NCBI GenBank assembly: GCA_964641455.1
Contig: CAZXLH010000005.1
Span: 1 to 64,000 of the forward strand
Direction: 5' to 3'
Source of the DNA: DTU015 sp964641455
GTDB lineage: Bacteria; Bacillota; Sulfobacillia; Fermentithermobacillales; Fermentithermobacillaceae
DNA length: 64,000 nucleotides
Shown here: in pieces, positions 53,338 to 61,398 of the stretch
Layout of the letters: each line of letters opens with the position of its first letter
Numbering within the stretch: the first letter of the stretch is position 1
Program-made: the position numbers and the translations under genes
Notes under the pieces: generated by a model
What the model was told of the DNA's origin: nothing
The model's input: only the letters and a program-made list of their open reading frames with translations
Database searches by the model: none

Positions 53338-55128
53338 CTAGGCCGAAAGCTTTTTTCTTATAGCGCTTATAATCCTTCTTACGCGTTCAGCCTCAGGTAC
53401 CACGTTGCCTGTTTCAGGATCAACAGTTACGCAGGCACCATCAACCATAACAGTACGAATTTCACCGCATGCAGCGGGATTTCCCACCAGGTGAGGCGCA
53501 TCCAACAACCCTGATTTTATGGCATAGGCCAACACTTTTGGGCTGGACGGTGCTTGGGTTTGGCTCAGTTTTTGCAGCGAACTCAACTGGTTCCCGGTGA
53601 TTGCGCTTGTGCATGAAGTTTTGGCACCGGCTGACTTAGCGCCGCCAGGTGCGGAATCTATGAGTTCTGGCACTAATTCAGGCAAACCGGCAATGGCTTC
53701 CAAGAGAATCATGGTTTCTTCTATGAGTTGCGCTTTTCTGGCTTGGACCTCTTCGGTAAGTGTCATATCAGGCATACCGTGCATACAGTTCCTGATAACG
53801 CCTCTGGTGATTTTGCAGCTTTCGATTACGTCTTCAGCAGTTGCAGCGTGATCCCCTTCGCAGAAACCTACCACGTGGACAATATGTGGTTTTAGGTTCA
53901 TGCTTACCAATGTTGATGTGGCTAAATGCCCTTTGGCCATGTCTTGATCAACCGGAAAACTGGCAAGCCCGGCTCTAACCTGGCGCCACACCCTGAAATT
54001 GTCGTCAACGAGAGTTTCGATTAGTGATAGTTTAGCCAGCATCTTGCCTAAATCCATAGCGGCAGATGTTCCGGGAGGCGTATTGAACATGAACTGGGCC
54101 ACGTAGTCTTTTACACCTGCCTCTTTTGCGTTTAACGCAGCAAGGTATGCTGCCGCTACTGCAACCACGTCCGGTGCATCACGAAGGCTCCAATGGTGGG
54201 CTTCATTAACTTCAACAGGAATGCCTTTTTCAGCATGCCACGCCATTGCTGCTTGAGCTTGGCTTATTGATTGCTCCACGCCCCGTGGGCCCCTTTTGTC
54301 AAGTACATTGTACCAGCAAAGGGGAATAGCGGCCCATGCATTGTGTATTGTGGTTCGCAGCACCTCACCGAACCGAATTACATCCCGGGTCCCGCTGTAA
54401 CATCTCATTAACGGATAATTGCCCCGGCGTGACGCAGAGTATAGCAACTTAAAGTCCCGGGGGCTTCTTACAGGAACTCCTCCGGCTCCTGCCTGGTCCG
54501 GGTCCATGTCTTCCGGATGGAAGAAATTTTCTTGAGCGTTTTGGTCAGGCCCAAGAGACACTACATCAAGCACCTGAGCATCTGCTATTTTCTCAATTCC
54601 GGTCTTTGTGGATTCTACTGAAGGCAACCCAAAGTGGTGTCTCAGGAGAGGGTAAGGGGCTTTCCAGTTAATTCTTTCTATTAAGCTATCAGGATACTCG
54701 CATTCACCCGATGAATTTGCTTCTCCTTTGAGATAAGCGATTACCTCATCGATATCTTCAAGCCCTGAAAAAACTTTCTCAAAGACGCCTGATGTATTTG
54801 CTACTTCGGCTACAGGAGGAGTGCCTCCAAAGATTAGCCTGGGACGCGGATGCACCCCGGATTCATCCAAGGCGCTTATTAATCTTTCAATAAGCCGTTG
54901 GGCTGCGTCCGGGTCAAGCCGGTATCCTACGGCAAGAATGTCCGGGCGGTTTTGCTGTACCCAGGCAGCGATGTTCTCGGGAGATCTGGCAGGCCCTATA
55001 AACTCAGTCTCATACCCAAGAGACTTGGCCAGCGTTAGGAAGTTTAAGATGCCTGCTACGTGCACACAGTCCCCAATGGAGACCCCTGCAATGCAGGTTG
55101 CCGTGAAATCATGTTTTGCAGTTTTCAT
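53338..55128 (-). CDS. Cobalamin-binding mutase-like protein (methylaspartate/glutamate-mutase-like)
   Basis: A 596-residue cytoplasmic protein. Residues about 5-135 form a Rossmann-type B12-binding domain (CIAGVSIGDCVHVAGILNFL, RPDILAVGYRLDP, RLIFGGTPP), though the usual DxHxxG histidine motif appears as SIGDCVHVAG. Residues about 150-500 look like a TIM-barrel catalytic domain reminiscent of glutamate mutase E or related enzymes (FKLLYSASRRGNYPLMRCYSGTRD, AIPLCWYNVLDKRGPR, EVNEAHHWSLRD). Third gene of the operon; its ATG overlaps the stop of the dehydrogenase gene by four bases and follows AGGAGGAG. A carbon-skeleton rearrangement of an amino acid is the best guess. The reaction cannot be assigned from sequence. 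Confidence 0.75.
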   Translation of the reverse strand: MKTAKHDFTATCIAGVSIGDCVHVAGILNFLTLAKSLGYETEFIGPARSPENIAAWVQQNRPDILAVGYRLDPDAAQRLIERLISALDESGVHPRPRLIFGGTPPVAEVANTSGVFEKVFSGLEDIDEVIAYLKGEANSSGECEYPDSLIERINWKAPYPLLRHHFGLPSVESTKTGIEKIADAQVLDVVSLGPDQNAQENFFHPEDMDPDQAGAGGVPVRSPRDFKLLYSASRRGNYPLMRCYSGTRDVIRFGEVLRTTIHNAWAAIPLCWYNVLDKRGPRGVEQSISQAQAAMAWHAEKGIPVEVNEAHHWSLRDAPDVVAVAAAYLAALNAKEAGVKDYVAQFMFNTPPGTSAAMDLGKMLAKLSLIETLVDDNFRVWRQVRAGLASFPVDQDMAKGHLATSTLVSMNLKPHIVHVVGFCEGDHAATAEDVIESCKITRGVIRNCMHGMPDMTLTEEVQARKAQLIEETMILLEAIAGLPELVPELIDSAPGGAKSAGAKTSCTSAITGNQLSSLQKLSQTQAPSSPKVLAYAIKSGLLDAPHLVGNPAACGEIRTVMVDGACVTVDPETGNVVPEAERVRRIISAIRKKLSA

Positions 55129-56246
55129 TGTTCGTCTCCTCCTAACACCAATCTCAAAATGTCTTCTACATCCATGTCTGCAATCCCCATTTTGTGAGCG
55201 CACCTTCCTTCGGCCCGGTAATCAATACCTCGGAGTGAACTTGCCAAGGATATGGCAGAATCCATTACAGGCACGTTGACTCCTGCAATTTTTGCAAATG
55301 ATACAAGCGGAACCAGGCTATATGGAATGTCTTCAAAGATGTATCTGTGATTTAAGCTTGTAGGTGCGCTTATTCCTACATAGCCAGGGTTTTGGTGTAC
55401 CGCCTCATATATGGAAGGAGCTTTGACACCGTAAGTTTGGTTCATCCATTCCAATACCGAACGTGCTCTGACTCCAAGCGCTTTTGCTATGGCAAGCCGT
55501 TCTTTGTCCAGTGTTTCCAACGTTCTTGCCACTGAAGGCGTGATTCCTTCTCTGTAGTGTTCGTATGCAAGATTGTTTTCGATTCTACCTGTGTTCAGCA
55601 TTACAGGTAGAGGGTGAAACACTGCGCCAATGTTGTCAAAACTTGTAAACAGCACGCTTTCAGCCGGAATGAATTGGGGATATGCCCTTCTTAGAATCCG
55701 AACCACTTCCATTGTTCTGGTTGCCGGCAGTGCAGCCATGGGTACCCTTTGCTTAATGCTGTATATGTGAGACATACCAGGGCCAACAGTCCTGCTGGCA
55801 TAAATAAACGTGCCTGTTTCCGCTATGGTTACGTCGCAATCACATTGGTTTTCAAGCAACGTTTCTCCAAATTCCAGAGCGCCGCCTGTCCGGCCAGGGT
55901 TCAGCACCACAATTTGCCCGTCTGAAAGCCAAGGGGCCATTTTTTCCGCTACGTCTCTGTGGCCCGATGCAGGTACCGTGACCATGATCACTTTAGCACC
56001 CTGCACCGCTTCTCCAATGTCAGACGTTATCAGATTGGGTTGGGCAAAGCCATTGACTTGGCCCTGCAAAATTATTCCGCCAAGCCGGTTTAAGACCCTG
56101 ATCTTGTCTTCGGATCTATTCCACAGGTTTACCCCAAAACCTCGAAGTGCCAGGAAACCAGCCATGGCTTGGCCGCCATTCCCGGCTCCTATTACTGAAA
56201 CTCTTGAACTGGGTAATATGTCTGGAAAAACAATGTGTTCAGCCAT
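55125..56246 (-). CDS. Octopine/nopaline-type opine dehydrogenase
   Basis: A 373-residue NAD(P)-dependent dehydrogenase of the octopine/nopaline dehydrogenase family, which reductively joins an amino acid to a 2-oxo acid (or the reverse). The N-terminal Rossmann motif is VSVIGAGNGGQAMAGFLALRG (about residues 16-36), followed by VIMVTVPASGHRDVA and VVLNPGRTGGALEF; the C-terminal domain has the family pattern FDNIGAVFHPLPVMLNTGRIE and the catalytic-site MNQTYGVKAPSIYEAVHQNPGY. Opine dehydrogenases in non-pathogenic anaerobes are little studied. Middle gene of the operon: 52 bases after the ATP-grasp gene and overlapping the B12 gene. Confidence 0.9.
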   Translation of the reverse strand: MAEHIVFPDILPSSRVSVIGAGNGGQAMAGFLALRGFGVNLWNRSEDKIRVLNRLGGIILQGQVNGFAQPNLITSDIGEAVQGAKVIMVTVPASGHRDVAEKMAPWLSDGQIVVLNPGRTGGALEFGETLLENQCDCDVTIAETGTFIYASRTVGPGMSHIYSIKQRVPMAALPATRTMEVVRILRRAYPQFIPAESVLFTSFDNIGAVFHPLPVMLNTGRIENNLAYEHYREGITPSVARTLETLDKERLAIAKALGVRARSVLEWMNQTYGVKAPSIYEAVHQNPGYVGISAPTSLNHRYIFEDIPYSLVPLVSFAKIAGVNVPVMDSAISLASSLRGIDYRAEGRCAHKMGIADMDVEDILRLVLGGDEQ

Positions 56247-56298
56247 GTATCAACCCCCCTTGAGAATTGCTTGTATGGAACACGAAATTGCATTTAAG

Positions 56299-57324
56299 TT
56301 ATAGATCTGCAGCATTGAGCACCATTTTCCGCATGGATTCTGACAAGACTTGGCCTTTTCTTTTAAGCGCGCCTTGCAGGATGATGTCGATAAGGCCTCG
56401 ATAGCTAATTCCTGCTTTTTCGGCGATCCTTGGAACTTCGCTGTAGTTTGGCATTAAGCCCGGAAGTGTATTGATTTCAAGAACAAAAGGCTGTCCGTCT
56501 TCGGAAAGCCTAATATCCACTCTGGCAATGTCCCGGCAGCCTATTGCTTCAAAAGCCTTCTTGGCTGTAGACTTAATAGCCTTATTGAGTTTGTTGGAAA
56601 TAGGTGCCGGGCACACAGGTTTTACATTGTCTCGGGCCTTAACATCATATGTGTACATGTTGCTTGCCTCGTGAAAAACAATTTCTTCTACAGGAAGCAC
56701 AGTAGGTTCCGGATACCCAACAAGAGCTACTGTAAATTCGCGGCCTGGAAGATATTCTTCTATTAGGACAGGCGATCTCAGCGAGTGCAGTAGGTTTGCA
56801 GCCAGAGATTTGGCTCCAACCGGATCTTGCGTTACGCTCTCTGTAGTTATGCCAATGCTTGAACCTTCTGATGCAGGTTTGACTATTACCGGAACCGGCA
56901 ATTTTTTGATTCGTCCAGGGAAACTTTCTGATAACTCTCGCGTATTATGGATTACTTTGAACTTAGGAGTTGGAACTCCATAGGCCTTAAAAGTCATCTT
57001 AGCTATATGTTTTAACAGTCCTGCCATGTGAGCGCTTGAACTTGAGCCTGTAAACGGAATTTCACTGAGTTCCAACATTGCGGCGATATTGGCCTGATCC
57101 TTTTTTGTGTGATAGCCTGTAGCAACGTTAAATATCGCATCAGGCTGGGCTTTTTCAAGTTTTGTCAAGAGATCCGGCCCAACCTTGATTATTTGAACTT
57201 GATAACCAAGCTCAATTAGAGATTTTTCTACGGCTCTGCATGTAATCTCAGCCTGAGACTTAGAATGTGGATCATACGCCGCCAAATTTGTGTTATTTGA
57301 ATTAGTAACCAGTGCAATTTTCAG
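56299..57324 (-). CDS. ATP-grasp ligase, D-Ala-D-Ala ligase-like, probable CTG start
   Basis: A 341-residue ATP-grasp enzyme with substrate-domain FNVATGYHTKKDQANIAAMLE and IPFTGSSSSAHM, ATP-binding PVIVKPASEGSSIGIT, VLIEEYLPGREFTVALVG, RDIARVDIRL and the metal-binding LEINTLPGLMP, closely following the D-Ala-D-Ala ligase pattern. Family N-termini start MKIALVTN; here KIALVTNSNNTNLAAYDPHS is encoded directly after a CTG at 57324, ten bases after AAGGAG, with an in-frame TAA two codons upstream. The first conventional start is a TTG at 57285, which would remove the first strand. First gene of the riboswitch-led operon. Related to, but different from, the ligase at 23659. Confidence 0.85.
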   Translation of the reverse strand: MKIALVTNSNNTNLAAYDPHSKSQAEITCRAVEKSLIELGYQVQIIKVGPDLLTKLEKAQPDAIFNVATGYHTKKDQANIAAMLELSEIPFTGSSSSAHMAGLLKHIAKMTFKAYGVPTPKFKVIHNTRELSESFPGRIKKLPVPVIVKPASEGSSIGITTESVTQDPVGAKSLAANLLHSLRSPVLIEEYLPGREFTVALVGYPEPTVLPVEEIVFHEASNMYTYDVKARDNVKPVCPAPISNKLNKAIKSTAKKAFEAIGCRDIARVDIRLSEDGQPFVLEINTLPGLMPNYSEVPRIAEKAGISYRGLIDIILQGALKRKGQVLSESMRKMVLNAADL

Positions 57325-57651
57325 GGCTTATCATCTCCTTATTTGAATCTTGAATGAATTTTTTTAAACATAAGGTGCTTTTTCGGCAGCAAAAACTCAG
57401 GCCACCGCTGTTTTTGCAATACATAGCCAAGCCCCATGCTTCTTGTTTGCCGGTGCCAACTGCCTTGTTTTTTGGCATAGCAATGCATAGGATATGTCCT
57501 TGTATTGCCCTGGAGGCCATAAACCAGATAAAAGACACCCCAGGTTATGGACCTTACACCTGAAATAAACGTGAGATGTGTGATTTTGGAGGCTTAATTA
57601 CTTGCGCTTAAATGCAGTTCTAAAAAGTGCCAAAATAGTGGATGCCTCCCT
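57325..57651 (-). other. Leader between riboswitch and ATP-grasp gene
   Basis: About 330 bases of untranslated leader. Immediately after the riboswitch a GTGGA...TCCAC stem with a TATTTTGG tail and a later CTTTTT at about 57627 could be the expression platform terminator. A 78-codon open frame (57538-57302) runs through the leader and would overlap the start of the ATP-grasp gene; its composition (Cys, Lys-rich, no recognisable motif) does not convince me that it is a gene. Confidence 0.4.
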
Positions 57652-57780
57652 TTTCCACGCTTACGAGGTTAGCTGACGGGCTCGGGTCGAAAGGGTAGTG
57701 ACCCTACGCGAGACGCGATTAGCCCCAATAAATTGGATCCCCCGCTCTCTGTTACCAGAGATTAAGCGCCAAACCATTTA
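57652..57780 (-). promoter_or_regulatory. Cyclic-di-AMP riboswitch (ydaO/yuaA type)
   Basis: Read on the minus strand, the segment carries the conserved ydaO-motif blocks in order: GGCGCTTAATCTCTGG, CAGAGAGCGGGGGATCC, TTGGGGCTAATCGCG, a variable hairpin (AGGGTCACTACCCT), GACCCGAGCCCGTCAGCTAA and CCTCGTAAGCGTGG. The GCTTAATCT and the CCCGTCAGCTAACCTCGTA blocks are diagnostic. These riboswitches bind c-di-AMP and usually switch genes off; they control cell-wall, potassium and osmolyte functions. The first gene downstream on this strand is the ATP-grasp ligase about 330 bases away. Confidence 0.92.
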
Positions 57781-57801
57781 TGTTATCTCACGCATAATAC
57801 G

Positions 57802-57830
57802 ATTATACAGTTATAGCCTTAAAATGTCAA
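57802..57830 (-). promoter_or_regulatory. Perfect consensus sigma-A promoter for the riboswitch transcript
   Basis: On the minus strand TTGACA (57830-57825) and TATAAT (57807-57802) are separated by exactly 17 bases. The predicted start lies about 15 bases before the riboswitch. A perfect promoter implies strong basal transcription controlled mainly by the riboswitch. Confidence 0.85.
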
Positions 57831-58007
57831 ATAACAATTGGATGCCAACCCCTAACAGCACCTCATTTTGGTATACCTGAGCAAAATAAGGCGGAAAAAT
57901 TGCATTTTTGCATTTAAGTTTAAATGTACGGAAAAACTAACTACCGGTTGAAGCATTTTTTCAAGTAAGGTTTCAATTTTCGGAAATTGATGGCTGGGGG
58001 TGTTGTG

Positions 58008-58235
58008 TTGAGAAGAATGAACACCATTGATTGGATTGCAATGATCCTCTTAATCATTGGCGGAATCAACTGGGGCCTTATAGGCTTATTTGACATTGAT
58101 CTTGTGGCCAGTTTGTTCGGTGTCAAGACAATGCTTTCAAAAACGGTGTATACGTTGGTTGGTATTTCTGCTCTTTATGAGTTGATTCGCTTGGTAATGG
58201 GTGAGCCTGTCGTAGACCCGGCAGGTAACCAATAA
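58008..58235 (+). CDS. DUF378 (YuzA-like) small membrane protein
   Basis: A 75-residue membrane protein with two helices: MNTIDWIAMILLIIGGINWGLIGLFDIDLVASLFG and KTVYTLVGISALYELI, the invariant pattern of the DUF378 family (IGGINWGLIG.F..DLV..LFG). No function is established. The TTG at 58008 follows GGGGG by seven bases; the ATG three codons later is an alternative. A terminator follows at 58316. Confidence 0.93.
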   Translation: MRRMNTIDWIAMILLIIGGINWGLIGLFDIDLVASLFGVKTMLSKTVYTLVGISALYELIRLVMGEPVVDPAGNQ

Positions 58236-58315
58236 TATGAGATCGTAAATTCCCGAAAATTGTAGGCGGTATATGGCACAGCAGATGAGGGGGGTAGTCT
58301 GCAGGAACCATGATA

Positions 58316-58340
58316 GGGGGCATTACAGGTAAATGCCCCC
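58316..58340 (+). terminator. Intrinsic terminator after the DUF378 gene
   Basis: GGGGGCATT (58316-58324) pairs with AATGCCCCC (58332-58340) around a seven-base loop, followed by TTCATTTCTT. Confidence 0.8.
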
Positions 58341-58441
58341 TTCATTTCTTCATCCCCAACATGTCTGTTGGTACTCCTGGTTCTTTCGTGAAATTGTATG
58401 TTTTTATGCATAAAAAGCTAAACTTTATGTTCTTACTTCTG

Positions 58442-58600
58442 ATACTTGAATCAGTATAGCCTAGCGGATCTTGGCTCGTACAGCCAAACTACACTCTCAC
58501 TAGATGGAGGGAATATACCACTGGAAACCTCGGGCAACATGTACGATGTTTGAATGAATCAGTGGTTTTCTATGTCCATAGGGGGAAAACCCTCTTTCAG
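58442..58600 (+). ncRNA. Candidate structured RNA upstream of the Flp pilus operon
   Basis: Three successive hairpins can form: ATACT/AGTAT (58442-58457), TTGGCT/AGCCAA with a CGTAC loop (58471-58487) and CCACTG/CAGTGG (58518-58565) that encloses AACAT/ATGTT (58536-58550). A GC-rich AGGG..CCCT stem with a short T-run follows at about 58579-58596. There is no ORF across it. The arrangement resembles a leader or aptamer plus weak terminator but matches no riboswitch class I can name. Confidence 0.35.
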
Positions 58601-58856
58601 CCATTATCTTAACCACATGTTATTTTGCGTTTTTGTCTTAGTTGCAGCCAGTGGTTTCCCATAATGCTACTTTGTTTGAAGGCGAATTTCTAAACTCCCC
58701 TGTGTTTTTGGGCGATCAGTAGATGCCTTTAGGAGATAACTTAAGAAGCTTGCAAACCGGTGGAATATGTATAGGTATTCATGAGCGGAGCCAAGGGACA
58801 AGGCTGGGCAGTGTATTATTAACTCCCGGGATTCCAGCCGTGGGGAGGTGACGTAA

Positions 58857-59048
58857 GTGTTGAAGCTACTTGAAAGATTATACAGGGAAGAGGAAGGACA
58901 AGGGTTGGTTGAATATGCGCTGATAATAGCGCTGATTGCGGTAGCCCTAATTGTATCTATAACGCCTCTCCGGGAGGCAATAGCCGGCGTGTTCAAAGAC
59001 ATTTCAAATCAACTCAAAGGTACAACCGGTGATGACGGAGACACATAA
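58857..59048 (+). CDS. flp: Flp-type pilin
   Basis: A 63-residue prepilin of the Flp/Fap family, the major subunit of Tad (tight adherence) pili. It has a short basic/acidic leader (LKLLERLYREEEGQG), the conserved glutamate-tyrosine pair in LVEYALIIALIAVALIV, and a short hydrophilic tail. Cleavage by the TadV prepilin peptidase encoded next is expected at the glycine before the hydrophobic segment. GTG at 58857 (or the TTG after it) follows GGGGAGG. A strong hairpin follows the gene and probably sets a higher level of pilin mRNA than of the assembly genes. Confidence 0.93.
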   Translation: MLKLLERLYREEEGQGLVEYALIIALIAVALIVSITPLREAIAGVFKDISNQLKGTTGDDGDT

Positions 59049-59062
59049 TTTTGCTTCCACCA

Positions 59063-59093
59063 CCTGGGGCCTCTTTTCATGGGAGGCCCCAGG
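59063..59093 (+). terminator. Attenuating hairpin after the pilin gene
   Basis: CCTGGGGCCTC (59063-59073) pairs perfectly with GAGGCCCCAGG (59083-59093). No U-tract follows (GGTTAAACC), so partial termination or 3'-end protection of the pilin mRNA is more likely than full termination. Confidence 0.65.
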
Positions 59094-59246
59094 GGTTAAA
59101 CCGGGGCAGAGGAAAACACGAAAGTGCTGAAAGGGTAAGTGAGAAGGACAGAGTGAGCATCGCTCAGGCTATATGAAATAAATGGGCCCGGCGGCAGTAC
59201 TAAGGAAAGGCGGCTTGGGCCGGCCACAAGACAGGGAGGCAGCAAA

Positions 59247-59672
59247 ATGCATGCACTGGCGACACTTACAGGAACCGGGCTGTGTGCAATGTACGATTTG
59301 CGCATCGGGCGTATTCCCAACAAGATCACATTTTCGTGTATTTTCGCAGGCTTTGCGATTAATGCCTGGTGTTATGGTTTGGTTGGGCTGCGTGATTGGT
59401 TTTACGGGATGGTTGCAGGCGCGCTATTGCTGATGATTCCCTTTGCCCTTGGCGGAATGGGCGCAGGAGATGTCAAGATGCTTGCAGCCATAGGGGCCCT
59501 TAACGGAAGCAAGTTTGTTTTTCATGTGTTTTTGTACGGAGCCCTTATAGGTGGCGCACTTTCACTTTTTACAGTTTTCAAAATGGGCGGCTTTAGAAAG
59601 AAAATCGCCGTCCCCTACGGTACGGCAATTTTCATGGGTACGGTTATGGCTTATTTAATTGATGTAATTTAG
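59247..59672 (+). CDS. tadV: Prepilin peptidase (TadV/CpaA, A24 family)
   Basis: A 141-residue membrane-embedded aspartic protease that cleaves the Flp prepilin and TadE/TadG leader sequences. It shows the first catalytic aspartate in YDLRIGRIPN, the second in GGMGAGDVKML (the GxGD motif) and four to six membrane helices. It lacks the N-terminal methylase domain of PilD, as usual for TadV/CpaA. ATG at 59247 follows GGGAGG. Part of the flp-tad operon. Confidence 0.94.
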   Translation: MHALATLTGTGLCAMYDLRIGRIPNKITFSCIFAGFAINAWCYGLVGLRDWFYGMVAGALLLMIPFALGGMGAGDVKMLAAIGALNGSKFVFHVFLYGALIGGALSLFTVFKMGGFRKKIAVPYGTAIFMGTVMAYLIDVI

Positions 59673-59728
59673 CGCAATTGGGTTTGCAGAGATTGGCCAG
59701 GTGTCAATTGTCTATGAGGGTGACATAT

Positions 59729-60160
59729 GTGAAGAATCTGTTTAAGAACCAGAAAGGGCAGGCTGTAGTTGAACTGGCTATTATGCTTCCTATATTGATA
59801 TTTGTACTTATGGCTATCTTGGAAGGCGGACGCATTTTCACAGGGTATATTGAGATTCAGACTGCAGCCCGGGACGGTGCCAGGTACGCTTCAATTAGAT
59901 GCAATCAAGATGACGTACCTGATGGCGAACTTGAGTCGTGGAAAACAGCCTATCTTGTTCCTTGGATTGAGAACCGGCTTGCTACTTTAAACGCCTGTGA
60001 CGTAATTGTGGATCTGTCCAGGCAGAGCAATGCTGATGCAACGGAAGTATGGGTCGAAGTGGCTCTCAGTTATCCGTTAGACATTAAGACACCTATTATC
60101 GGCAATATACTTGGTAATCCATTCTATTTGAAGGTAGCCATGGCTATGCGCACTGAGTAG
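59729..60160 (+). CDS. tadE: TadE-family minor pseudopilin
   Basis: A 143-residue TadE-like protein. The N-terminus reads KNLFKNQKGQAVVELAIMLPILIFVLMAILEGGR: a prepilin-like cleavage glycine, a glutamate at +5 and a hydrophobic helix, followed by QTAARDGARYAS, the typical TadE motif, and a soluble domain of about 95 residues. It probably starts or anchors pilus assembly. I prefer the GTG at 59729, eight bases after GAGGGTG; the frame is open upstream to 59678. Confidence 0.9.
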   Translation: MKNLFKNQKGQAVVELAIMLPILIFVLMAILEGGRIFTGYIEIQTAARDGARYASIRCNQDDVPDGELESWKTAYLVPWIENRLATLNACDVIVDLSRQSNADATEVWVEVALSYPLDIKTPIIGNILGNPFYLKVAMAMRTE

Positions 60161-60238
60161 GGCAAATTTGAGCCGGTTGCTGGACAAGCATTAATGCCGT
60201 TATGTTGTCACAGGTATCCTTGAGGAGGGTAGGTCAAT

Positions 60239-61279
60239 GTGTTGTCAGCCCTAAACACGTTGCTTGAAAAGTTCAAACTAAGCGCCGCGGGGTTAAAGCA
60301 TAAAGAGCAGGGTTATGCTCTTGTCTTAACTGCAGCTGTTATGGCAGTAATCATTGGTTTTTCCGCCCTGGTAATTGATGGCGGCTATCTTCATTTTGCA
60401 TATGCAAGGTTGCAAGACATTGCAGATTCATCTGCCCTTGCAGGCGCTAAAGAACTTATTAAAGCTCCGGGCAATCATAACAAGAAGAAGCGGGCGGCAT
60501 TTGAAACGGTAACTCGGTGTGTGAGTTTGCACGGGTTGAATATTGTAGGCACTGATGGCTATACGGCTTCATTTACATACAAAGGCCAGGAAGGAGACTT
60601 GGCCGTGGCTTTTCCTTCCGGGTTAGATCTGGTCGAGGTGCAAATCGGCCTTGACGCAAAGGTGTTTTTTGCCAAGGCATCATTTAGAATCTCATCATGC
60701 CCTGTCAGAGTAAACAGCACGGTCATGATTGGCCAGGCAGCCAGGCAAAAAGGTTGGCTTCTTCCAATTGCGTTTTTCTGGGGTGAATACGAGTGGTACA
60801 CCAAGTACGACATGAACCTGGCTCCAGGTGAAGGTGAAAGCGGTAACTACGGTTTCCTTGATTACAAGCCCAGCAATATGTTCAAAGAGTATTTGAGGTG
60901 GGGGTTTGACGGCACCTTAACCGTAGGCCAGATGATAGAGACTTATACAGGAGTAAGTGCAGGGCAAGTAAGAGATGCAATACTCGATAGAATTGCCGGG
61001 TGTATTCATAACTGTTCAGTTACCTATGTTAACGAGGCAGTCGAGGTTAAGGTTAACCCTTCGTGCTCCAGGGTAGTTGTGATTCCAATTGTGGATAATT
61101 TCTTTGAGCAAAGCGGAAAGGGCTATGTGACTGTCAAAGGTTTTGCCAAGTTTTTTATAGAGTCTTACGACCCAGACACAAAAGTAATGACCGGCTGGTT
61201 CTTGCAGGAAGTTAGCCCGTCTGAGATTACAGGTTCGTCCAGCAAATTCACTACACAGGCAGTTAAATTGATCAAGTGA
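60239..61279 (+). CDS. tadG: TadG-like Flp pilus assembly protein
   Basis: A 346-residue exported protein with the N-terminal Tad domain: EQGYALVLTAAVMAVIIGFSALVIDGG followed by ARLQDIADSSALAGAKEL, the standard motif in TadG and related surface proteins. The remainder is a beta-rich extracytoplasmic region without a von Willebrand A domain. GTG start follows GAGGAGGG. Fifth gene of the pilus cluster, separated from tadE by 78 bases. Confidence 0.87.
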   Translation: MLSALNTLLEKFKLSAAGLKHKEQGYALVLTAAVMAVIIGFSALVIDGGYLHFAYARLQDIADSSALAGAKELIKAPGNHNKKKRAAFETVTRCVSLHGLNIVGTDGYTASFTYKGQEGDLAVAFPSGLDLVEVQIGLDAKVFFAKASFRISSCPVRVNSTVMIGQAARQKGWLLPIAFFWGEYEWYTKYDMNLAPGEGESGNYGFLDYKPSNMFKEYLRWGFDGTLTVGQMIETYTGVSAGQVRDAILDRIAGCIHNCSVTYVNEAVEVKVNPSCSRVVVIPIVDNFFEQSGKGYVTVKGFAKFFIESYDPDTKVMTGWFLQEVSPSEITGSSSKFTTQAVKLIK

Positions 61280-61398
61280 AACAGATGAACCGTTGTGAAA
61301 AATAGTTGCAGGTTTACTGCCAAAGGGCAGGTTCAGGGCAATAATCAAACTGTGAGCCTATGCTGTATCAATTTTTGCTTTAGAATGAGGGATAGTTT

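Noticed and set aside
57302..57538. 78-codon minus-strand gene in the riboswitch leader
   Set aside because: It lacks a good ribosome binding site and any recognisable motif, and it overlaps the start of the ATP-grasp gene; leader sequence is a simpler reading.
58741..58856. Cyclic-di-GMP (GEMM) riboswitch before the pilin gene
   Set aside because: GCAAACC and a GAGCGGAGCC block are suggestive, but the diagnostic ACGCAAAGCC block and closing stem are absent, so the match is too weak to call.
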